Source: Epiperipatus broadwayi (taxonomy: Eukaryota; Onychophora; Udeonychophora; Euonychophora; Peripatidae). Taken from it: 64,000 nt of DNA. Of this stretch, positions 12,166-23,645 are shown piece after piece. The position numbers and the translations under genes are program-made. Every line of letters begins with the position of its first letter. Position 1 is the stretch's first letter. The notes under the pieces are model-generated. The model did not search any database, had not been told where the DNA came from, and worked only from the letters and a program-made list of their open reading frames with translations. The stretch lies in assembly GCA_028023455.1 (NCBI GenBank), contig JAQFVV010012506.1, positions 2,350,714 to 2,414,713 on the forward strand. Direction: 5' to 3'.

Positions 12166-12714
12166 GTATAATGCCAAACAGTTGTAAAACAAATAATACT
12201 GAGTTTCTTCTGCTTGGTGGGATAATATGCAGAAAGGGTCTATTTTGGTATAAGGCATTTATATCTTAGGAAATATGATATTGGTAAGGCATATAGATTT
12301 AGTTTAAGGAGGAAGTCCAAAAAAATTGGCTTCCATGGACCATTTTATGAACTTTTTAAGCAGTTGTCAGTTGTTTATTCTGAGTATCTGGGTGGAAATG
12401 TATGGTGTATACTGAGTATACCAGAGTATAGATCTGCCAATATGAATATTTTGTTATTGTTTGCAGTAATATTAGAATATGTGTGTTTCTAAACTGGTTG
12501 GTAACTGATGATAGGTAGCAGTGTGAAGGCAGAAGTTTGTCTGTAGGCATTATTTGGATTAGACATTGATGTTCTGGCAAATGTCTGAGGGTGGCTGTTA
12601 TAAGGTTTGTGGTCTTCTGTATTTGAAAAATATATATGTTGTGTAGCCCCAAACCATTGCACATTTTTGGATGACTAAGGAATTTTTTCAGATATTGAGA
12701 CTATTATTGTTGTT

Positions 12715-14030
12715 GCTCTTTCTGATGTTGTTGTTATTATCTTTCAAAGGTAAACTTTATTGAGACTCAAAAAGTGCTACATAAGTTGCATGAGAAAAAC
12801 ATGAGTTCTTAGATACAAGTTGTATTATGATATTACATATGCAGTAAGAGTTTACAATCTTGCTTGCATTAGGAAAAAAAACATGACTTAACAGTAATTG
12901 AAAAAAGAATGATGATTACTTATTAAGATACATGTGTCAAATTAAGTTTACATAGATTTTTTAAATGGGATCTTGGAGAAAAATACATGGAAATACATGA
13001 TAGTATGAGGAAAAACAAATGGAGTGTGGGGTTAGAGTTGGTGTTAGATTAATATATGATTGTATATAAATTGCACCTATTTGGTAGAAAGGATTATAGT
13101 TTTCATGACTATCTTATTGTTCATATGTTAAATAATCTGCATGTGAAAAACATGAATACTTAGATACAATTTGATACATGAGATTACATATGCAATGAGG
13201 ATTTACAATTTTGCTTATGATAAAAAAAAAGGTGACTATCAGTAGTTGGTTGCATTACAAGATACATATTTCAAATTAGGTTTACATAAATTTTATAAAA
13301 GCATTATGAGGTAGATATATGAAAGCATATGGTGATATTTGTTAATACATTTAGGGAAGATGAGTGGAGTTACTGTTCCATTGATGTATGGCTATACATA
13401 AATTGTGCTTATTATTTGGTGAGCACTATAGATCTCAAGGGTAAGTTTTATTGTTTATGTGCTGAGCATTTAACATTTCATTTGAGGTAAGTTGGTGGAA
13501 TGATCTTGTAAACTTATTTGGATCAGTGGGTTGATGAGGTGGGTCTACTGAGTTCACCCTGGTGTAATACTGGAGCTATTAGTTCATGCCTGGTAGGCAC
13601 ATTATCTGGTTGAGGTTCCAGAGAGTAGAAGTGATATAAAGAGAAGTTGGAATATGTGGCTAATATAATGATGGACTTCAAAAGAAAATGTCTTAAATGA
13701 TGTGAAATATCCTCTGTGACAAGGTAATAATAAATTTTGACAAATTGTTGTCAGTATGTCAGGCATTCACACCACAGGAAGAGGAGGTTACAATCTTGGG
13801 TTTTTAAGTCTAGGTTTTAAATGTTGTTTTCATTGTTCATCCTGAAACTCCAAATTGATTCATTCATTAATGGACTTGAAATATCTTTGCTAATGCTGAC
13901 ATGAAAATTTTTCTTGATGTTGCTGGCATATGATTTTTTATAAGCTACAGCTGGCAATATGGTAGAATAGGTTTTGGTGCTAACCACTTGGTCATGTAGT
14001 TGTATGACAGCCATTGTGATTGGTTTTAAC
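12715..14030 (-). mobile_element. Second minus-strand LINE remnant with duplicated 3' UTR
   Basis: The minus-strand 3' end (…GAGTCTCAATAAAGTTTACC…GAAAGATAATAACAAC) lies at 12715-12770 and matches the LINE termini at 10.6 and 60.0 kb. At about 13520-13800 the minus strand reads FLWCECLT…RHELIAPVLH…STHW with stops. This aligns with the conserved C-terminal segment (DCEGL…KRDKIL…ATW) of the other copies. A 65-codon minus-strand open frame (13817-14014) lies further upstream and may belong to the same ORF, but its sequence is not conserved enough to be sure. The ~750-bp 3' UTR is an imperfect tandem duplication. Confidence 0.55.
12782..13440 (-). repeat. Imperfect ~350-bp tandem duplication
   Basis: Copy A (about 12782-13130) and copy B (about 13138-13440) share a run of aligned segments: gagaaaaacatgagttcttagata / gtgaaaaacatgaatacttagata, attacatatgcagtaag / attacatatgcaatgag, and gtatataaattgcacctattt / gctatacataaattgtgctta. 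Divergence is substantial, so the duplication is old and probably part of the LINE 3' UTR. Confidence 0.8.
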
Positions 14031-14440
14031 GATTTATAAATGTATTTTTTTTTTTTAAAAAAAAAACTTTTGGAAATTCAAAATCATCTTACAAATGATG
14101 TGTGGCATAGTTAATTGTTAATGATTGTTTCAATATATGTTAAGTTTATCTGAAATTTTACAGATTTTGAGTGGGGTTTTTTTAGGCTTAAACCTTAATT
14201 TTTTGTCTTGTTGTCTAAAAACACTAAAGTTTATTGCCACTAATGAAATATTTTTTCTAGCAAATTATTCATTACACATATGGAAATTTTTTATAACAAG
14301 AATGTTATCTAATTAGGTCAAGTGCAGTCATTCTGATGAAATTTATCTTTAAAAAAACTAACAATATGCAAATTCTTAAGATTTGAAGCAGCAGTTCTTA
14401 GAATCAATAAGACAGTGACAGGACCAAGATTAACTACAGA

Positions 14441-14520
14441 ACTACTACTAGTATTATTATTATCATCATCACCATAATCATCATCATTACTATTATTATT
14501 ATTTCTTTTATTTTTTTAAT
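14441..14520. repeat. ATT/ATC microsatellite
   Basis: An interrupted run of att, atc and act triplets. By analogy with the LINE tails in this window it may be the relic 3' tail of another minus-strand LINE, but no element body is recognisable next to it. Confidence 0.7.
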
Positions 14521-14716
14521 AATCTTGAAAAAGTTAAATATTTCATTTTTTTTTTTTTTACCAAACATTTAGTTTTTTTTTTTGTCTTTCTTAAAATATA
14601 ATAAAACAAATCAAGAATTTTGATTGGTTAATGTATCAAAATTTTTCGATAAAAAAGTACATTTTTAATGCTTTTTGGTAAAGATATCTTTAAAGTAACT
14701 TTTATTTTAAAAACTG

Positions 14717-14868
14717 TTAAATATGTGTGTATATTTATGTATACACAAAATAAGTACTATTAGTTAAATAATATTATAATTGTAAAATTAAATGGATTGT
14801 TAAATGTGTGTGTATATTTATATATACACAAAATTACTATTATAAATAATATTATAACGGTAAACTAA
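14717..14868. repeat. ~80-bp direct tandem duplication
   Basis: The segments at about 14717-14790 and 14798-14868 share tgttaaat(at)gtgtgtatattta, tatacacaaaat and aaataatattataa in order. The second copy runs directly into the inverted repeat that starts at about 14857. Confidence 0.85.
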
Positions 14869-15225
14869 ATGTATGTTCATGGATGCCAATGGCATTCACA
14901 ATATTTTATAAAAGCAATTAGTCTAATTAAATAGTTGAATTAATGGAAAAACTATAAACTAATTATCTGATCAGAAACTAAACATTAAGGGTTGCAATGG
15001 CTTTGTTTACTTTATCTTAATCCTTTGCTCGATATTCATCTAACTTTCTTGATAAGTTAGTTTATAGTTTTTCCATTAATTCAACAATTTAATTAGACTA
15101 ATTGCTTTTATAAAATATTGTGAATGCCATGGGCATCCATGAACATACATTTAGTTTACCGTTAGAATATTAAGTAAACAAAGCCATTGCAACCCTTAAT
15201 GTTTAGTTTCTGATCAGATTTAATG
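14857..15225. mobile_element. Interleaved double inverted repeat (X-Y-x'-y')
   Basis: Segment X (about 14857-14962, starting acggtaaactaaatg) is the reverse complement of 15056-15166. Segment Y (about 14968-15015, gatcagaaactaaacatt…) is the reverse complement of about 15172-15222. The order is X, Y, 40-bp spacer, x', y', so the two hairpins overlap and do not nest. The arms are nearly identical, with a 3-bp difference within ggatgcc(aat)ggcat. No ORF is present. It is probably a rearranged MITE or foldback element. Confidence 0.88.
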
Positions 15226-17285
15226 ATAATAGAAACATTGCTTAAAATAGACAATTCTAAAGTAATCATGTTATCTGATCAGGGATAAAATATGGTAACT
15301 CAAGAAATGATCACCACATGGACAGCAGTTGGCTAGTCAAGGGAGTCAACCCTAAAAACAAGGAGAGTGTGAAAAAGATCTAGAATAGAACTGAGATAAA
15401 ACATGTGAAGCTTCTGAAAGGCAGATGAGCCATTTCCTCAGGTTCCAGTTTTGCAGAGAAGTTTACCCCTGGACATGTAAAAGTAAACTTAGGAACAGTA
15501 TAACAGGTCTTATAGACATTATTATTTTGCTATGCCTTCAGGCCCTTATTATTATTTATATAGCATGTGTATATAATTGTCATATATTTGTATATATTAA
15601 ACAAGGTTGATTATCTCCATAAATAAACTCTTGTTATTTAAAATTACTTGCCTACCCACTATATTAATTAGTAGTTACTTGTATTATTTATATTTGCAAT
15701 CCAGCAGGCAATAGAGTGCTGCTGGATATAGCAAAAACTACCTGCCATGTTATACAATTTTATTAGTAATATTTAAATTAAATGCTAATTTTGGAAAGAA
15801 CCAAGAAAAAATCATTCTTCATGGAAAAAAATGCCTATTATTAATAATTTTTGTTATAGAAAAAATATATCTATAAAATTGTTATATGTGAAATAAATAT
15901 TTCTTTTAAGAGTAAACTTACAAAAATAAAAGCTATAGAAATAGCAGTTACATTTATAATCAACACCAATATAACTTAATATCTTAATTAATGTTCACTT
16001 ATACTTGACATTCAAACTGTGATTGGAAATTTTTATCTTTAATGGCAGAAATTTATTTTAATTAAAAAGACTTTGCATTGATATTATTTTTAATTAAAGT
16101 ACATAGATATTTGTAGCTATTAAAATAAAAAATAGAGACTTTGAAACTAATATAAATGTATACTTATTTTGTGCATGAAGTGAAGAGTAGATTAATAACT
16201 TTGTGCAGCATTGATCTTTGTATTGTAAAAACCAAAAAATATTTATTTATCTTTAATCTGTTTACTTTTTTATTATGTATTTATTTTTATAAAATTATAA
16301 AATATTTTTAATAAGTATGTGATATTTACATTTAGATTTTATTTCAACTGAAAATTTACTGACAAATACCCCTTCTGTTAATAACTTTTTTGTTGTTTCT
16401 AAATCAAAAGTTGACTTAATATTTCAAAGAATATTTTTATTGCTTTGATGTATTTTTTATCAAAATTTTCCTTAATTATAGAAATTTGACAGAGAATATT
16501 TTTTGTTAAAATATATTTTTTAACCGGAAAGCTAAAATGAAGTCTTTTATTTTAATTACTTATTTATGTTTATTAATCTGTTATATTTGCAAAGTTGATA
16601 TTTTATTAATTTGACTAATTCCATTTAAAAATGTATGTCTAAAATATAAAATAATTTTTTTATAATAAAATATATAACTAAAGAACAGTTGAAAAAATAA
16701 AAGATAATACAAAATAAAAAATATATTTTGAATAAAAAATTAATTAACAAGTTTAGCAAAAAAGAAATACCAATAAATTCCTTTAATTTACTGTTGAATT
16801 TATTTTGAAAGAATGTAGGTCTTTTATGCTTGAAGTAAAATGTTTGAACAAGCTTTATCCATCTTTATTAAAATAAATATAAAATAAGTCAAAAAACTTT
16901 AGTATTAAAATTTACTATGAATAAAAACTAAATACAGTGAAAGCATAAGGAAGGTTTCACTGGATTATTTTAAAAAAAAAATTCAACCTAAGAATTATAA
17001 AAATACAAGCTGTAAAAATATTTTATTTCATTTAATTTTTTAGTGGATAATTGCTTACATTTAAAAATTTCACTATAAATGTATTACTTTCAAATATAAT
17101 GGAAAAATTGAATAGTCACATATATCATTTTTATATAATAGTTTTATAATTTAATGCATAAATATATTTATGTATATATTATTTTAGAAAATAGTAACAC
17201 AATGCATTAGGAGAAAGTATTTTTATTTTTTTATAATTTGTATAAAGAGGAAATGCTAGTGTGTATGAGATTTTAATTTATTTAT
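15226..17285. other. AT-rich DNA without recognisable genes
   Basis: Homopolymer-rich AT sequence. The 61-codon frame at 15425-15610 has no recognisable similarity and is most likely chance. Confidence 0.55.
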
Positions 17286-17289
17286 ATTT

Positions 17290-17700
17290 ACATGTTGGAC
17301 TATTTCCATTATCTAATATTAGACATTGAATGTCTTTAGAAAAATTTAACTTTATTTAAATTTTCCAATTCCATTTAATTATTAGAAATAACAGGTTAGT
17401 GTATAGACAACATTTTGAGTGATATTATTTTCCTCTCTTTTTTCAGGGGTTGCTGGCCTGACCAATGACAGTTCTAGGATAGGAATCAAACTTGCACTTT
17501 TAGATTCTATTCAAGAATCTAAAATTCCAGGTTTGATTCTCATGCTATTTAGCACTGTCATGGGTTAGGCTAGCAAGCCCTGTAGAAGGGAGAAAAATAG
17601 GAACACTTGAAATATTGTGTATTATTGATATTATTTAAGTAAAGCAGTAGTTAATTGCAAGATCAGTTAACTACTGCTTTACTTAAAACGTATTAGATGG
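17290..17700. mobile_element. MITE with tRNA-like foldback core and 18-bp hairpin
   Basis: It begins with the family terminus ttggactatttccattatct (17296) and the same subterminal region as the copies at 11222 and 27971. At 17447-17580 lie two opposed tRNA-like pieces: ggaatcaaacttgc (B box on minus) and ccaggtttgattctcatg (B box on plus), separated by agattctattcaagaatct. Their flanks, gttgctggcctgacc and ggttaggctagcaa, are also inverted. At 17637-17684 follows a perfect 18-bp hairpin with a 12-bp loop. The expected right TIR is not recognisable. Confidence 0.75.
17637..17684. repeat. Perfect 18-bp hairpin
   Basis: aagtaaagcagtagttaa (17637-17654) and its exact reverse complement (17667-17684) flank ttgcaagatcag. 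The related MITE at 28 kb lacks this stem, so it is an acquired or locus-specific feature. Confidence 0.95.
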
Positions 17701-18149
17701 AATTTTTTTCTCTTGACGCATAATTCAAAATATAATAGTTGAATATTTACTTTAACATATGGTTGAGCTTTAAGGGGTGAATGAAAAATTTGGAAATAAT
17801 TAATATCTTTCATAATGTCTTAGACAAGTTTATGTTGAAAGAAGCTGATGATTGTATTTGGGGTATTTTTTTAAATGATCATTTCTTGAAATTTAATCAT
17901 TTACAGTTTCGACTCCAGAATTGTAAATTAGTTTTGCATAATATTTGTTTTTTTTTTTTATAAATTATTGCTTTGAAATATTTCACAATCAATGTCTATT
18001 ATTTTCTCTCTTTCTTCTTTCTCTCTCCTATATATGTGAAATTAAATATGCATAATATAATAAATATTACTCCTGATAGAGTTTAATTTTCCAGTATTCC
18101 TATCTGAATGTTACAAAGGTCCACATCAAGTATCTGCTTAATTTGGAAT

Positions 18150-18780
18150 TTTTTTTTCTCAGTGATGAAAGCTTTTATTTATCAAAAAAAAAAAAAAAAA
18201 AATACATAACAGTTAAAAAAGATTTACAAAGAGATGATTACATGGCAAAATGAAATTCAAGTACAATGTGGTGAAGGGAAAGGGAATACATATAAAATGG
18301 GAAGGGCATATGGAAAGGGTGTGTAGTCCAGGCAAAAAAGAGTATTTTGTAAGGAGCAATGTTGATAGGCTTGGTTGCCCTGGTAAAGAAATTCCTATAT
18401 GTTAAGTCTTTAGATGTTTCAAGGATGGGTGGGGAAATTTCTGAGTAATTCTTAGATGCAGCAGGCTGATTTTTGCCTTTTGTAGATGAGCAATTTTAGT
18501 TTTTCCCATTGTACTTGGAATGGCATTATATGTTGTTCTTTTTGACTTGCTTTTTGCCTTTGATAGAGCAAACCACAGCCTGAAAGAGAAGAAAATCCAG
18601 AGGGCAAGCAGATGGAGTCTTTGAAATAAGTTCTTTGGTGATGGTGCTTTTAGTTAAGTTTTGTTTGAAATTCTATTTGGGTAAAATTTGGGTAATGTTG
18701 AATGTTTTAGTTCATATAGTTTAGGTATCTGCACATTTTTTCCATTAGGGGCAGTGCCCATTTTTAAACCGTTTGAAAGA
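18150..18780 (-). mobile_element. Probable LINE 3'-end remnant, minus strand
   Basis: Read on the minus strand, the sequence ends in gataaataaaagctttcatcactgag next to a homopolymer A/T run (18184-18203). This resembles the AATAAAG-bearing termini of the other LINE copies. Upstream the minus strand gives a frame with FRLWFALSKAK…KIAHLQKAK, weakly like the C-terminal segment FTLWLIRCK…HIQAKVRD of the copy at 0.9 kb. Similarity is weak and stops are present. A diverged LINE tail is the best explanation, but an unrelated retroposed sequence is possible. Confidence 0.4.
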
Positions 18781-19299
18781 ATGAAAAGTAATATGAAGAA
18801 AACAATTTTGAAATGGAAAAAATTAAATATATTGACGTAAAAGCAAAAAAAAAAAAACACTGGAAAACTTGTTATTAATAATTTTAGTTGAATAATGAGG
18901 AAATTGAGTGGAATTTTAAGCGGTTAGTTGCCCCAGAAAAGAGGGTATATGGAAAAAAAGATAGTTAAGAATGGCTTAAATAACTGGAACAACACACAAA
19001 AAACTTTATAAACAAGTTCTGAGTGACAGGGAAATTGGAGTAGAAGAAATATTTAAGAGTCTAAGAGGGAATAAAACCCTTTATTGTCCATGAAACAGTT
19101 AAACCACCCACCAAACAGGGAGGAAATGGGGTAGTTAAATGCTGATAAGCACAAAATAGATATAGGGATTTGGAATTTTGTAACACTCAGATAGTACTAT
19201 GGAAAACTTTAATACTAATACATGTGAAACTCTTTATAAATATTTCCTAGAAATAAAAAAAAATATTTTTGTGAATTTTATTTATTTATCAAAAGAGAT

Positions 19300-19396
19300 G
19301 TAATTATAGGTAATTTGAACACAGACTTTCAAGCTCCCTCCATCTATCCACTCTATCTCAAACCACCGATACACACGACCACACACATGTGAAAAA
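19300..19396 (-). mobile_element. tRNA-derived SINE module, minus strand
   Basis: On the minus strand the module reads ggtttgagatagagtgga (A-box-like) … agtctgtgttcaaattacc (B-box-like, gttcaaat). A second copy with the same arrangement is at 54145-54235. The tRNA of origin cannot be named. The hammerhead-like repeat lies directly upstream on the same strand. Confidence 0.6.
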
Positions 19397-19397
19397 A

Positions 19398-19473
19398 ATT
19401 AAATGATCTCCAATATACTTATTTTGTGCTAAGCCAGCACTCATCATTTAGTCCAGATAATCATCTCCCTCAC
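19398..19473 (-). ncRNA. Hammerhead-ribozyme-like repeat, decayed copy
   Basis: Minus-strand sequence homologous to the candidate at 63.6 kb. The core reads ATGATGA (19447-19441), stem II gtgct/agcac with loop ggctt (19440-19426), then AAAA. Stem I is kept: TTGG (19413-19410) pairs with CTAA (19451-19448). A GGA bulge (19454-19452) is present, and AGAT (19409-19406) pairs with ATCT, replacing GGGT/ACCT of the other copy. Two core bases differ from the hammerhead consensus (C3 to A and the first G of GAAA to A), so this copy is probably inactive. Confidence 0.55.
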
Positions 19474-19475
19474 AC

Positions 19476-21097
19476 CTGTAATCATTGCTCAATTTATATT
19501 AAGATAGAAAATCTTCACACTTCAATTAATAGGCTTCAGTCTACTCCAACTCTTCAATTATCCATACCATTGAAAATCTAACGATGGAATGCCTAAATCC
19601 CTTGATGATGCCAATATTATCAACATGCTAATGTTGACTTTAAATCATCCTGACCCCTCATGTATAGGATCTTGTCCATTTAAATGCATGGAAGAGGGAT
19701 AAGCAGGATTTGGGCTGAAACTGTAATATTTGAATATAGGGAGCTTAAATGTGATTATAATTAATGCAATGCGTAAGATATATTTTCAACTACTTCGAAA
19801 TTTTTCAATTTTTTAAGTGCATAATTTCAAATAGAAAATTATATAGGTACTAAATGAAAAAGTTTTTAATGACATAATATAATCGTAAACTATAAATATA
19901 AAAAATAAATCATTATATTTTTTTTTAATAGAAAAATTTTAATTCTTAGGACTTTAATTAACTTTCTAAAAAAAAAGAATACAATAGTTTGTTTTTATAT
20001 TTTCAGTTTATGATTATTGGTAAATAGAAAAACATAATAAACCTTTTTTACAACTATATATATATTTATATACACGTGCAAGTATTATTAAACTGAAACT
20101 TTGTCTCATTAATGTTAATGTTATAAATACATCATATTATATATTAAGTGAAAACTTTAGTCTAAAACTCATTTCTAAGATATTGTAAAAGATCCAAAAA
20201 GAGTTTATATGTAAAATAGATAGATGAGATTAATGATTGTTGCTGCAATAATATGTAAGAGAGAAGTTATGAATAAAATGGACTTAGTAAACTTGGAGAG
20301 TTCTTCATTTTGTAGTGGTTTATAGGGATTGCAAATAATAATTATGCAATACATTGTATATTAATTATTATTGAATCTGGCAGACAAAATACCAATGTAA
20401 AAGGTATAACTAATGTTTCTAATCATATTGCTTTATATTTCTGCCTGATAAAATGTTTTAAAGTAATGATTAAATCTTAAGAAATGGCAAATAGAATGTC
20501 TGACACATTTACATCAAAGCTTTAGTAATTTAAATAGCTATTTTTGAAACTAATCTATTATAAGCTTTAATTGTTGATTTTTATTATTTAACTGTATTGT
20601 TTTAGGTGCAATTAATACAGATATTTAAGTAAGAAATACTAGAAAAAATAGTTTTGTTTTAATTTCAGTAGCCCATTTTTTAAAGCAGAATTTCTAATTA
20701 TGTGGTGAATTGCTTTATAAAATCTTAGTGCATTTTTGAAGATTATTACTTCATAAATATTGTTATAAATTCTTTAGTGTTACATACTTAATAGAAAATG
20801 TTTTGTTTATTGCATTGTGATCTGAAATTTCCTGCTAATTAATCACCACTAAAGTGAATTTTACCATTGCATTATATCAGTGATTGATCTATTATCTATG
20901 TAAAATCTTAAAGACCATATGAAAATGAATTCCTTTTTAACTGATTAGTGAATTGCATTGTTATGAGAGATTGCAATTACGTGATTACTAAAATGGTTTA
21001 GTAAGTCTGACCTATAAAGAATTGTTATAGTAAATGCATTTGAATCTCAGTAATACAATTCTAATAGCCATTGTTAATTATAGGGCTGCTGTACTAA

Positions 21098-21129
<32 letters not shown>

Positions 21130-22525
21130 ATGTATATGTATTTAATTTTTGTAGGGATTAGTAAAATTATTTTTCATCTGTGATAGCTTACATTATTATG
21201 CAATAGTCCATGCTTTTTATGGTAATAAACTTTTATCCAATTAAAACCTGTCTAAAAATTATGTTTTTATGTGATAGAAAGTCATAACAAATTATGAAAT
21301 CAATTTGTCAAAAAACATACTTTTTATATTTGTATTTAGAATCTTTAATATAAAGTAAACTGGAAAATGTAATGCAAATATGTTAAATTAATATTGTTGT
21401 TGTGTCATTAAAGTCATTGGAAAATATGTTTACTTGCTTAGGAAATCAATAAAATATTTTGAATTGGTATTATCCTGGTGAAAAATATATATATAAAATA
21501 GAATGTAAATTATGCAAAAAAAAAATAAATTAAAATTTAAAATTAACTTATTAGTATTGGAAAGTTATATGTGATAAAATTTTATTTTGCAGATTAATAT
21601 AGCTCTGAAACAATGAATATATTTAAAATTTTTATTAAAAAAATTTCGAAAAATATATTTATAGATTACTTATACAATGTTAAGTCTGGAGTAATATAGG
21701 TCAGTGTTTTGAATGTCAGATAATGGAGTTCATCTTATCCTTTTTTAAAAAAATAAAAATAAAATAAATGTTTTAGTTAATAATTATAATATAGTATTTA
21801 ATGTATATAGGGTAAGATAAAATAAAAAAAAGTAGATGAATTCTTAGTTTACATTGTTTTGGAGTTACTGTTAATATTACTACACATTTACCAATAACTC
21901 TATCCTACGAGAATTTACTGCTTTCTTTTATTTTTGCCTTAGCCTTTGTCTTTAAACTTTAAAGGTCAACTTTCTTCATTCTTTAATCATCAACGTTTTT
22001 TCATTTCTACTATTGATGTTCTCTGTTAAAATTGTTTTTCTATCATTTCAACTTTCATCACAGATATATATACATAATGTCAGTGTATAATTTTTAATCA
22101 GGAAACTATGTAAATTACAAAATTCAATTTTACTAGTAGTATTATCTGCATTTAAAACCGTTTGAAAAATATATTGATCTGCATAATATTTTTTCCATTA
22201 TATATTTTGAACTAAATATGCACTTAATTTAGAAAATAAATCAGATTTTTATATTAAAGCTACATGTATTTTAATACTATGAATCTTCTTAAAATTTTTT
22301 GATATAACTCTAATATTGAAATGCTAAAATAAATTATGTTAGGTGAGTGATTAGCATAGACAAACTATAATTTATGATGATTAATTATTACCTCATGATC
22401 ATAGTACTCTGTTGCCTAGTTAATTCAACATGCTTACATATAAAAAAAACTTTATATACATACAAAGCTAATGTTTTGATGTGATCAAACATTTGCCTGA
22501 GTTTTTCTTATATATATATATATAT
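19476..22525. other. AT-rich DNA without recognisable genes
   Basis: No coding or RNA gene was seen. It contains a (TA)n(TG)n microsatellite at about 21100-21140 and short homopolymer runs. Confidence 0.55.
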
Positions 22526-22527
22526 TG

Positions 22528-23645
22528 TACCGGTCAAAATTGTATGTTAACTCAACATGATTCACAGCCTGGGTAAAAGTACCTCGAATCCAACCATATG
22601 TGAGATCAAAGATAAAGAATATTTATGGATTTTGCCCTGTTTACCTACTCTCTAAATCTGCAAACTAATTAACAACATTTTCGAGGCAAGCAATTAATCT
22701 TTTCTACACTCCGTCCCACTAGCATCAACGGTAGAGCATGGATTTCAACTAATTCATATGTCTAACTCTAATTATTTACTTTAATTAGACTATCTATTTA
22801 TTTAAATATAAAATGGTATGTGTGTGACCTTGAGTCACAGATAGCAGCACAATAATTAATTAGAAAATATATAATTTTAGAATGAATAAATAGAAACGAA
22901 CCACAGGTAGCTTAAATTCATAGATATATATTTAATAAAACATTTTGATAATTTATCTAATGTCTGATTTGATTTCATAAATTGTTTTATACAAATTTCT
23001 ACTGTTATTTATTATGCTTCTGGCAAGAGAGCAGTATAGTTTATATGCCAATCTAACAAATGAAAATGATTATCGATTTGTGGGAGACGCCCGACCAAGT
23101 CTGAGATATAGGAATAGATATTTTTAAAGAACTTGTTTTTTAAACATAACTTATTCTGAGTGAAAATATTTTAAGAGAGAAATAGTTAACTCTAAGTATA
23201 GGGATTGGTGTCAGAGAGAGTAACACAAAAATATAAATTGATCGTGATATTCGCAAATAAATATTTCATGATGTAAAATACATAAATTAATTAGATCGTG
23301 GTCAATCTGCCATAATGTGCTCAGACAAAGGAAAGTTAACAAATCCCAGTATTGATATTACATCACTAGCATAGACTCAATTCACTTGTCCCATTCCCGT
23401 GACACCAAGAAATAAAAAAGAAATAGTCTGCGCCATTGCCAAACCTAAAATATTACAGGTGAAAGAATGAGAATCGCCAATGCTAGCTAAGCTCCACTTG
23501 CCCCGGTTCTTCCCATTTTAGCTTTCATTTCCTGATAAAAATCATGGCCAGTGAAATTATCACGTGGTCTAGCTTTGATCTAGCGATCACAAAGCACAAA
23601 AGACAAGAAATTAAGCCAAATACCAGCAAGGCAAAATACGAGTAC
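22528..23645. other. Block of distinct, GC-richer composition; possible solo LTR or old element
   Basis: This block stands out from its surroundings by less A/T-dominated sequence, for example cgaggcaag, ctccgtcccactagcatcaacgg, gtgggagacgcccgacc and cttgccccggttcttccc. It begins after a (TA)n run with tgtaccggtc. At 23209 tggtgtcagagagag loosely resembles a primer-binding site downstream of an LTR. No second LTR, polyprotein or clear terminal repeat was found, so the identity is unresolved. Confidence 0.3.

Noticed and set aside
14441-14520. CRISPR-like or other regularly spaced repeat array
   Set aside because: It is a simple triplet microsatellite; no spacers, and the organism is a eukaryote.
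23205-23225. LTR retrotransposon primer-binding site
   Set aside because: Only a loose resemblance to tRNA-complementary sites; no paired LTRs, gag or pol frames nearby.
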